Position numbers and translations under genes: made by a program. 64,000 bases of DNA from Isoetes taiwanensis (lineage: Eukaryota > Streptophyta > Lycopodiopsida > Isoetales > Isoetaceae). Positions 47,010 through 55,785 of this stretch are shown here, in pieces (position 1 is the first letter of the stretch; every line of letters begins with the position of its first letter). The stretch spans positions 12,178,669 to 12,242,668 of the forward strand of contig JAJEKV010000013.1 of assembly GCA_021234155.1 (NCBI GenBank). Reading direction: 5' to 3'. Below the pieces are notes generated by a model. That model searched no databases, had not been told where the DNA came from, and was given only the letters and a program-made list of their open reading frames with translations.

Positions 47010-47126
47010 TAACGCCATTCTTGCATTCTCGACTCGCGAGTTGAGAATGTCATACCTAGCCAATGCCCCTAACCTGTCGACAACACCTGCTAATCTCACA
47101 CACACCAGTGCCGGCTCTAGTGCGCC

Positions 47127-49080
47127 ACTCTCCTTCAAACTATCTTGCTCGGATATTGCGAAGGGAAGTGGCTTTTTCGATCACCGCAGGCCTCGGCCAA
47201 TGACCAATTCTCCGGTGGTATGGTCGCAAAGGGCCTCTACCCGCCGAGATCGTCTCCTTCGAACCATCTTCGTCGAATATTGCGAAGGGGATGGGCTCGG
47301 ACTGGGTGGAGGCCTCTACAACTAACCACAGGGAAACCACAGAGCTTGCTGTCTGCATTCTCGCTCCTTGATCGAGAATGCCCTAACCACCAAAGACTCC
47401 ATGTGTACTATTCGAGTTCTCGATGGCTAAGGCATTCTCGACTTGCCAGTGAAATCACGGCAACAACCAACACTTGCATTCTCGACTTCGCCGTCCCGAG
47501 AATCATAACTCACCAATTCTCACATGCATGGTGATGGCCTCCCACCGGTCGAGCCACTCTCCTTGAACCATCTTACCGTGGTGAATATTGCGGGGAGGGA
47601 GGCTGGGCTGATGGGACCTCTACAACAACCCGCGGGGAAACCCGAGCTTGCTGTCTGCATTCTCGGCTGTGAGTAGAATGCCTAAACTCCAACCAACCTC
47701 CCATGTGTACTATATCGGGGTTCACCGATGGCTAGGCATTCTCGACTTGCGAGTGGGAATGCGAAAAGAAAACCAACACTTGCATTCACCGACTGCGCGA
47801 AGTCGAGGAATCCCTTAACCAATTCCAATTCTCCCCTTAATTATGGTGGCCCTGCGACCGGTCGAGCCCTCTCGCCCGAACCATCTTAAACCGAATATTG
47901 CGAAGGGAGGGGCTGGTTGGGTGGGCCTCTAACTAACCCGTGGAAACCACTGAAGCAGCCGTCAAGATTCTCGGCCACAGCCCAGAATGCCTAAAACTGT
48001 ACCAACACTCCATGTACTATCCGGAGTTCTCGATATATAATTTCTAATTTCAAGTAGCCTATAATGCGTAGAGGAAGTTAACACTTGCATCTCTCATCAT
48101 AGTCGAGAATCCTTTACAACTACTCCTCTGCGGTATGGACGTTAGTGGGTCTTCTATTCCGCCAGTCACTCTCCTTCGAACCATCTTCGCTGAATATTGC
48201 GAAGGGAGGGGTCGGATTGGGTGGGAGGCCTCTACAACTAACCATTGAGAAACCACTGAGTTGTCTGCATTCTCGGCTCAAGAGTCGAGAATGCCTTAAA
48301 CCGATCAACACTCCATGTGTACTATCCGAGTTCTCATTGGCTAAGGCATTCTCGACTTCATGGTCGAGAATGCAGAGAGGAAGCCAACATACATTCTCGA
48401 CTCTAAGTCGAGAATCCTTAACAAACCAATTCTCCTCATTGTATGGTCGCGGTTGGCCTGATTTCCGTCAGAGCCACTCTCCTTCTAACCATCTTCGTCG
48501 AATATTGCGAAGGGGAGGGGCTCGGACTGGGTGGAGGCCTCTACAACTAACCACAGGGAAACCACTGAGGGGTGAAAGCATGCTAGGGTGTACCATCTAA
48601 AGTTCTTTTTAGGGAGTGCAAAACTACCCAGAAAAGTACCCAGTACTGGGTACTGGGAACTTGCATAAATGTCTCAATAAGCAATAAGTTTGAGTGTTGA
48701 TTCATTCATTTTAATCTTTAATAGTATTGTTACCCACTAATACTATAGATTAACATGTTATTGACCTTCAATCCAAAATTTTTTAATTGATTTTAATGGG
48801 AAGAAAAAACAAAAAGTACCAGTTTTAAAAGTACCCAGTGGTGGTACTTTTGAGGGTTCCAAAAGTGGTACACCGTAGCATGCTTTCACCCTGAGCTTGT
48901 CTGCAGGCCTTTGGGTCTTAGCACAGGCCTCTACAACTAAGCACTTTGTATTCTCCTGTTTTTAGTCCCAAGTGCCTCTAGCCTGTCTGAGCCACTCTCC
49001 TTCGAACCATCTTCCTCGAATATTGCGAGGAGTGGTTCCGACTGGGTGGAGGCCTCTCCGACTAACCACAGGAGGATGCA
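47127..49080. repeat. ~305-bp tandem satellite carrying the palindrome
   Basis: The landmark ccactctccttcgaaccatc followed by gaatattgcgaagg recurs near 47251, 47553, 47866, 48165, 48473 and 48991, with a partial copy at 47127. Steps are about 302, 313, 299, 308 and 518; the last is enlarged by the MITE at 48570-48891. Each unit holds up to three palindrome sites, for example 48269-48294, 48347-48373 and 48392-48415. Copies differ by many small indels. No coding frame is conserved between units, so the open frames here are incidental. Confidence 0.8.
48570..48891. mobile_element. 322-bp MITE with 26-bp TIRs and 4-bp TSD
   Basis: It starts GGGTGAAAGCATGCTAGGGTG and ends with its reverse complement (one mismatch in 26). 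TGAG flanks both sides (48566-48569 and 48892-48895). Sibling satellite units read 'accactgag|ttgtctgc' without it, giving the empty site. The interior repeats gtacccagt/agtactgggtac, and it has no gene. Confidence 0.9.
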
Positions 49081-49184
49081 TTTGAACCGCATCTCCAGGG
49101 CCTTAGACCTAGCCTGATCTATATACAACATTCGAAGAAAACATTCCAAGATAAAACACACCTAAAACTGAACTACAAAATAAC

Positions 49185-49520
49185 CTACACAAAATAACAG
49201 GCATCTCTGAAACTCACCTCTTCACGCAGTAATTCCTTGGGCCATTGTATGACAGACCCCGCAGCTTCACCGAGAGTCTTTGCTTCTTCTGTCGGTCTCA
49301 TCAAGAGTGCACTCGCATCTAACACTTGTATCAATGCGATTCTCGTGTATCCCCGTTCCATGGCGCTGCAGTGTAGCATTCCCGTGCCTGGCAGCTCCTC
49401 TCCGCTTGCTACCTTAACTCTGTGCTCATCGATCAAATCAACTACTTGCAATAAGACGCGCGGTTAGAAAAAATACACAGAGCAAGGCGCTGTGAGGAGC
49501 TTACCGCGTCGTGGCGCCAT
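49185..49520 (-). CDS. Small two-exon ORF, ankyrin-like
   Basis: The exon 1 coding part is only 16 nt (49520-49505, ATGGCGCCACGACGCG). It is followed by a GT donor and an acceptor (attgcaag, AG at 49446-49445), then exon 2 at 49444-49185. Joined it is 92 codons including the stop, in phase. The protein reads VVDLIDEHRVKVASGEELPG then TGMLHCSAMERGYTRIALIQVL, resembling an ankyrin unit ('G..lH.sa..g...ia..ll'). It is divergent from the cargo gene starting near 49701, so the two may share a promoter. The short first exon is a prediction only. Confidence 0.4.
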
Positions 49521-49700
49521 TCCAAAAGTCGCTTACAGTCGATGCTCGCCTCCCAACTCTAAGTCGCCAATGCCGCAGTGAAGATAAGCTACACTGCGCT
49601 CACTAAGTCCCTGGATGTGATTCAATTTCGAAATGGTGTTTGGGCGGGCTAAAGCCGACCGTGCTGTACCCTTAGCCCGCTTTTTTTCTTAAATGATTGT

Positions 49701-52700
49701 ATGTCCTTAAATTCAAATTTAAGAACACGCCCGACCTTTTTTACTTGCAGTCCTAAAACCTCCAACGCGCGGAGGAGGCTTAATTTACAGAAGGGTTCGA
49801 GCAGGAAGAAGATGCGGGGGCATACAGACATGACGACTCCGTCCAAGAAGCGAGGCGCCGGAGCGGAAGCTGGTTCTAGCGGCAGCAAGAGGAAAAAGAC
49901 AGGCGCTCTAGGTGAGCTCTGAGGTTTTTCTTTGGTCGGAATACCTTTACTGATCCATCCTTTGGAAGTGCAGCATTCACCGCGGACTCACTAGTGATCA
50001 CTGGCCGAACTCCGTTCTTCGTCATCGAGGGATTGGAGACAGAGCTTCTTGACACACCAGCAGATTCTTGGTGGTATGTCGAGGTATCAACAAGTGGGAA
50101 GGAGAAAGATCTGTTTCTCCACCAAAGGGATAAGAAGAGCTCCGGAGACAAGTACAAGAAGGTCGGCGTTGTGCTCTCCGTCTCTGCGCCAGATTCGAAG
50201 CATCTAACAATGTATGTGGAAGACTGCCAGAAGAGTAAGTTCTACCACACCAAGAAATTATCAGTTTCAAATTATTCTCACTCTTCAATGAGCAAGGCGA
50301 AGGGCACCGACAAAAGGCCGGCGCCTTTAAACTGTCAGAACCTTGGGTGGAAGGATCTGGAAAGGATGAAGGAGGCCGGAACCCTAACATCCAGGGAGCT
50401 TGGAATGGAGATTTCCAGAGTCAGGGAAAAACTGTTCAACACGGGGAGCTTCACTTCCAGTGCGCTGAAGACTCTACAGCATTCGGCAGTTACAAGGGAA
50501 GTTGTGGTTCATAAAGAAAAATCTCCGGACAGGACCTCAGATGCAGATGATATCACACGAGAGGAATCAGATGATGAAGCAGACGAAGATATGGTCGACT
50601 CCCCATTAATGGATCCAGATGAGCAGATCAGGATTTCACAGAGAGGGGCAATGTAAAATGGAGCGGCTAACCCGCTCAAGATATATCGATTGGGAATATC
50701 ACACAAGCTGCTGCTGGACATCAGACGCCTGAAGGTTTGCACCGGAGAAGCCGTCTTGTTCAACCACAGGGAATTTAATCCAGCACACATGCTGGAGATT
50801 CTGAACCTGATGGTGCGACATCCTGTTGCAGATCCAATGCCTGCGGATGTCATACCTTTCGCCAGAATCGACCCGGTCGGTTGTTGTTGGTGGAAGTCCG
50901 AGGAAGAGCCGGAAGGAAAAGACGTCCGGTTACGGGTAGTAGACGGTCAAGATTCGGAGAGCGCGGCGCAAGTATTGCGCACGGAGAAGGAGGTGCCGCA
51001 AGGATCAGGATAGATATGCCAAGCGAGTCGCGAGTTCTTTCGGCGGAGGCGCCCAAAGAACCGAGTTGGCCAAGATTATGCTGCGCGAACACAATAGCGG
51101 TGAGTGCCGGTTACATAAGGTAAATAACTCTCGATTCGGTGGTTTTTCGATTTCGCGAGTGAAAGCCCTAGCATCCTATCATTTTCTTTTTTTTCACTGG
51201 GGTTTTCGACTCCAGTCGAGAAAGCCGCGGAAACACTGAAAAATCAAAGGATGCGGAGCTTTTCGACTTCGAGTCGAAAAAACAAGTAAAAAGAAATGGA
51301 CATTAAAGGGACTTTTCGACTGTGAAGTCGAGAAACCCGAAGGCGATAAAGAATATTCGAGATTAATGGTCGAATTTACCGAAAGCATCGAGCCTTCCCA
51401 TCCTTTCTTCCTCGGCCTCTTTGGGCAATGTCGCTTAGTTTCTATTCTAAGTTGCATCGTTCGAAGAGGCGCGGCAAGAAAGGATTTGGGAATGAGCAGT
51501 GCTTTCACTCTGGCCTTCACTCTCGCACCATGTTCTCTCCTCTCCCAAGGGTATTCTCGACTCGCGAGTCGAGAAAGTCCCTTGAATAGAAACCTCTCAC
51601 TTTCTCGACTCGCGAGTCGAGAAACCCAAGGGTAAAAGAGAGAACATTGGAGATTAATGGCTGAAGAGCAAAAGCATCGAGCTTTCTCAATCTTTCTTTC
51701 CCCGCCTCTTCGGGCAATGTCGCTTAGTTTATATCCTAAGTTGCATCGTTCGAAGAGGCGTGAAAGCAAAAATTTGGGAATGCGCGATGCTTTCGCTCTG
51801 GCCTTGATTCTCCTATGTTTTCTCCTCTCCTTGAGGGTATTCTCGACTCGCGAGTCGAGAAACCCCCTGCATCCTCCTATTTAGTGTTTACTTCCATGCT
51901 CTAACATTGGGACATTTACTGAATGCAGCCCGTATCCTGACCAGATCATACACGCTCGGCAACATTGGAAAGCATTGGGTTGTCCTCAGCGTCCTAAAGG
52001 AAACAGGGCTCCCTCGGATAAGTGGAAGACCTTTGAGTCACTCTGCAGATACTTTTCTTTGGAAGGCCGTGAAGATGATGAGGGGAGGATGAAGAGGAAA
52101 AGAAGAAGAGAACACCAAGAAAGGGCGGGGAGTCTCTCTCGGACCAATATGACCTCATTCTTAGCACCGATGCGATTCCGGGAGAAATGGGTGAGATATG
52201 GGCTCAATGGACAAGAGGCAAAGTTTGAAGGACAGCAATGGAGAATTTCCATGCAGGCGGACCCAAAGTTGTTCGACGGGCAATTTATGAAAAGGATATA
52301 GGGCCGGACCGACAAGGAAACGCTTGATCTAGGCGAGAATCACGGATGGAACAATCCTACTAAGGAAAAGTAGAAGCTCAAAAATGCGGGGCGCAAAAGG
52401 ATTATGCCAGTCCTAAAAAGAGGCGGCGTGCGTTGGAAGAAGGCATCATCACGGAGTTACTGCAATGTTGCTTCCAATGAATACCACGACTTTGATTATT
52501 ACAAGGAAAATTTGCCCTTGATGAGGAAGACATGAAGGAATTGAACCGTCTATGTCAACCCCTACATCAACACAAGCTAAAGCGTAGCGTCAAAACCCTT
52601 CCCTTCCACGAGCGTGCTATGGCAATTCTGAAGAGGAAGCTTGGATTGGGGGTGGTCCCATTTAAGGTAGATGATAGCTCCCCTCCATTTTACGGTAACA

Positions 52701-53519
52701 TTGGGACACAAGGGATTTGGTGGTGCGGGCTGGCACGGGGGCCCGGCACTATTTGTCATCAACATGATCGAAGACCCCACCCTTTTTTATGACAAAGTGA
52801 CATAGAGCCTTTGGTACAAGACGTGTCTGGACATGACCGACCTGGATACTTTCAGTTTCCTTGTCTTTTACATGGCGGGCAATGGGACAACCGCTTTTGT
52901 CTCCCAATGGGCGGTGATATTAACTTCACCAACAAGATCTTGTACTCCATATCGAACTTGAACATGAGTGTAGACTTGGCTTGCCGAAGGCACCAAGCTT
53001 TTGCCAATATAGTTTTGGTTTTGGTTTCAAGATCGGTGTAGACTGGACAAGTGGTGGTCTAGCGAACATCATTATCTCGGACAGGTTCATGATTTCGCAA
53101 GAGCAGATGGAACCCTGGAAGGGCGACAGATTTATGGAGGATGTGCCATCGATGGACAAAGTCAGCAATGATGGTGCGACAGGTCCTATACATAGAATTC
53201 CTATCCGGCCAAGAGTTATCAAGTACTTCATAACCGGCTTGGTGAGGAAGATCAAATTGTATCGCGAGTGGTACATGAATGGCTGTTCTCTCGGGGGCTA
53301 TATCCGTGGTTGGAAATAAGGACATGGTTGAAACCATTCGGTCATACACGGATGCGCTTCATGAGCATTTCAAAGGGAGGAAGACAAATGGAAGCGATGG
53401 GGCGATGATGACGAAGACAAACACGAGAGCGAAGGAGAGAAACATGGCGAAGAAGAGAATGTCGAAGGTTTAGACCCGAATCTTTGCTTGGAACTAATTC
53501 TTGAGAATCTGAGATTGAG
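49701..53519 (+). pseudogene. Cargo gene, N-terminal and central part with ParB-like segment
   Basis: Exon 1 runs from ATG 49701 (or 49812) to 49911. A 62-nt intron (49912-49973; G|GTGAGC...GTGCAG|C) joins in phase to exon 2 (49974-51099). After a basic and then acidic region, TAA at 50654-50656 interrupts the frame. The same frame continues NPLKIYRLGISHKLLLDIRR, FNHREFNPAHMLEIL, ADVIPFARIDP and LRVVDGQDSESAAQVL. This resembles ParB/sulfiredoxin-like domains ('R.f.p.h...l...m', then '.vVdGqHr..Aa..l'); the H of GQH is D here. A frame change near 51005 leads to RYAKRVASSFGGGAQRTELA and a donor at 51100. The next exon starts at 51929 (YPDQIIHARQHWKALGCPQR). Later blocks include GGPALFVINMIEDPTLFYDK and MAGNGTTAFVSQW. 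It joins in phase to the HAD exon at 53650. Domain naming is by eye. Confidence 0.45.
51100..51928 (+). other. Intron of the cargo gene containing six palindromes
   Basis: GT at 51100 and AG at 51927-51928. Inside are three degenerate palindromes at about 51203, 51262 and 51311 (step about 55) and three perfect or near-perfect ones at 51552-51573, 51602-51623 and 51840-51861. A 291-bp segment is duplicated in tandem (gagattaatgg at 51359 and 51650; shared gggcaatgtcgcttagttt and aagttgcatcgttcgaagag), each copy ending with a palindrome. Confidence 0.6.
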
Positions 53520-53649
53520 GTGAGTTCTTGCTCTCTCGGTGTTTCTCGACTCGCGAGTCAAGAAACCTTTCGGGACTAACTTTTTTTTCCATTCTCGACT
53601 CGCGAGTCGAGAAAACTCGTTTCCTATCTGACATCTCTCATCATTTCAG
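53520..53649 (+). other. 130-nt intron with two palindromes
   Basis: It begins GTGAGTTC and ends CATTTCAG. The flanking exons join as ...ENLRL-R-EIEVND..., phase 2, with both frames open. Palindromes at 53543-53564 (one mismatch) and 53592-53613 (perfect) fill a third of its length. Confidence 0.75.
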
Positions 53650-54499
53650 GGAGATCGAAGTCAACGACTCCGGATCATTGACAATATCTAGTGGCGGTTC
53701 ACGTCGCGAGGAGGACAATGCACTCCCCAAAGACAATCAAGAGCAAGACACTGCGGGCAGCCAGAAAGGAGCTAACAAAATAATGATCCCGCATATAGAT
53801 CCCGATGAACCGGAAATATGGTCAGAGCCAAACTCCAACTGGGATCCAGCTGGTCCAACCAAGCTTGTAATATTTGACGTCAATGGAGTATTAGCTGCAG
53901 TATACCATGATAAAGACGTTCCTGAGCTTAACACCTCGCAGATCCCGACGAAGACGGAGCATAAAATCGTCTATCCGAGGCCTAGAGCAAAGGAAATTGT
54001 TGAATGGTGCCTGGAATGGGGATTCGAAGTGGCCATATGATCTTGTATGGCAAAGAAAAATATTGTCAATTTTCTTGGTGTTCTCGGCCTTCCAGTTTTG
54101 AAGTTCAAGTTTGTTTGGGGAAGCGAAAGGGTCGAGCATGTGTCAGACCTCGATCCAGCCATCACAAAGGGGAAGCATATTATGGTGAAAAGGCTGGACA
54201 TGGTTTATGAACAATTCCCGGACTATGGCAAACACAACACGCTGATCATAGACGACTCCGCCTACAAGTGCTATCATAACTCGCAAAATACAATCATTGC
54301 TAAGACTTATCGACCAGAAGAGTATGAGATGGATAGGTGGCTGTCTTTCGGACTTTGTCCTATCTTGGCAGAATCCCTCTTTGCCATTCGTGTGGCCGAT
54401 GTGATTACGAACTATCCGAGCCTCAAGGAACCCGATCCAGAGAGCCGCGCGATCATGAAAGCTATGGACGACAAATATTTTGGTGATCAAGAAGAGTGA
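53650..54499 (+). pseudogene. FCP1/HAD-like phosphatase domain, C-terminal part of the cargo gene
   Basis: It continues in phase from the exon ending at 53519. After an acidic linker, the domain begins PTKLVIFDVNGVLAAVYHD (HAD motif I; the second Asp of DxDxT is Asn, DVNG). It continues RAKEIVEWCLEWGFEVAI and, after an in-frame TGA at 54038-54040 where Trp is usual, SCMAKKNIVNFL. Next are the Lys region (GKHIMVKRL) and HAD motif IV NTLIIDDSAYK. FCP1/NIF-type enzymes remove phosphates from Ser/Thr residues, notably the Pol II tail. Plants have a DxNG subgroup of unclear activity. The frame ends at TGA 54497-54499. One nonsense codon means this copy is probably inactive, or the base is wrong. 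Confidence 0.7.
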
Positions 54500-54603
54500 C
54501 CTCTGCTTTCAGATAGTCAAATTGTGTGAATATTGTAAAGAAACGTGAAGAAATGTACTATGTTTTGTAATGAATATACATGTATATTGATTTTTCGCTG
54601 GCT

Positions 54604-54885
54604 TTCTCGACTCGCGAGTCGAGAAAGACATGCTTGTCCTGTTGATGAAACCATTTGTATGTTTGTTTGTGTGACTGGATGCAGCCGTAATCTATTATGA
54701 TAATGGTTGTACATTGGGTTTCCTGGGCCTTTCTCGACTCGCGAGTCGAGAAAGGCACTGCTTGTCTCGTTGACGCAACCATTTGTATGCTTCCATGTGT
54801 GATTGAATGCAACCATATTCTAATGGGAATGGTTGTACTTTGACTTTTCCGGGCCTTTCTCGACTGCGAAAGAGAAAGACTACTT
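54604..54885 (+). repeat. ~127-bp tandem repeat with palindromes, downstream of HAD frame
   Basis: Palindromes at 54604-54625 and 54731-54752 are perfect, and one at about 54857-54877 is degenerate. The linkers match each other (gaaaccatttgtatg, gtgtgattggatgcaaccg, gataatggttgtac). It lies in the 3' UTR or intergenic space of the cargo gene. Confidence 0.85.
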
Positions 54886-55009
54886 TTCAGCGTGATTGGA
54901 TGCCGTTACATGGAATGAATGTTCTCTATTGTAATTGGATTTCACCATTCTTTTCTTCGTTTTGACTAATGGCACCGTAATTGTTAATCATAGACTCTCC
55001 TTGCTCCAG

Positions 55010-55508
55010 GTGGTTCAGCCACAGATCCGACACCGGCAAAAAGATCCCGTTCGGGGCATCACAGACCGGGACGCTCCGACGGCAATGAGATCCTCTCAAG
55101 GCGGAAGAGATACCGATTCGGCACGTGATCCCGCCACGCTACACTCTTGCCGGCCTTTGGGATAAGGTTGCTCGTGAATCAGGCGCCATGCACACGCGCT
55201 TCGGGATAAAGAAGAGGAGAAGAAATTAGAGAGTCCCGAAAGCTCAAAGCATCTTGCAAGCATTGCATAACATCCACGGAGGTTGGGGAAGGAGCATATT
55301 CGATGAAAAGCTGCGGGAGGAGAGTGGAGAAGTCGGGTGGACAGGTCAGCCGGTGGCTCCAGAGGCATTCCACACTCTTCAGGTTGTCCCCAAGGCTTAC
55401 AGTCGGCGTGAAGAAGCGCCGCAAGTTAATCCCCTATGGTGGACCACCTACCACGATGATGTAACTGTAGTGACAGCAAGACCGCCATGGTCTCTGCGTC
55501 CGATGTAA
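55010..55508 (+). pseudogene. Terminal ORF segments of the large element, unrecognised
   Basis: After an acceptor-like ttgctccag (to 55009) the frame reads TDPTPAKRSRSGHHRPGRSD and EILSRRKRYRFGT before a stop. A second open frame, 55254-55508, reads MQALHNIHGGWGRSIFDEKL and ends WWTTYHDDVTVVTARPPWSL. Frames differ, so a shift or intron lies between. No family recognised. AATAAA-like attaataaaaatt at about 55531 could be the poly(A) signal. Confidence 0.35.
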
Positions 55509-55524
55509 AATACATTGTACTTAT

Positions 55525-55781
55525 TCAATTTATTAATAAAAATTCTTTTTCAACTAGAGCTTTGGTTTCAATCTTTAATGAATTTCCTTTGTTTTAGTTG
55601 CATTGTTCTTGTTCTCGACTCGCTATCCAAGGAAAACTGGAAGAAAGCTTGGATGCACAATAACAGACAAAAATTCGAATTAAGGATAGTTTCGGGTCGG
55701 GGTGCTCCTTTTCGTGTAAATTAACAGGGTTCCGAAAAAAAGTGGGAATGGAATGAGTCCCACTTTAATTAAATACGACTT
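55525..55781 (-). repeat. Terminal region 'B' of the large element
   Basis: Reverse complement matches 24571-24830. It includes the TIR at 55757-55781 and a palindrome half-site (tgttctcgactcgc at about 55610). Confidence 0.85.
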
Positions 55782-55785
55782 CACA
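55782..55785. other. Right 4-bp TSD (CACA, from CGCA)
   Basis: Partner of 42520-42523; see there. Confidence 0.75.

Larger units (their letters stand above)
42524..55781. mobile_element. 13.26-kb TIR DNA transposon with cargo, 4-bp TSD, Sola-like
   Basis: The ends are a perfect 25-bp inverted repeat beginning AAGTCGTATTTAATTAAAG. The insertion interrupts a Helitron reading frame with a 4-bp duplication. From left to right it has a minus-strand transposase (42720-45658), an unknown plus-strand ORF (45896-46246), a palindrome-bearing satellite (46848-49080) hosting a MITE, a small divergent spliced ORF (49520-49185), a multi-exon plus-strand cargo gene (49701-54499), a palindrome tandem array, and a last ORF (55254-55508). 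The 3.6-kb relative at 24571-28152 shares both termini. Superfamily assignment (Sola-like) rests on 4-bp TSD and transposase motifs and is inferred. Confidence 0.9.

Noticed and set aside
47041-48600. Several open frames of 90-150 codons on both strands
   Set aside because: They fall on the 305-bp satellite and shift with its period; no frame is conserved between units.
42524-55781. Helitron-captured gene cluster instead of a separate transposon
   Set aside because: Perfect inverted termini and a target duplication within a Helitron codon show later insertion by a different mechanism.
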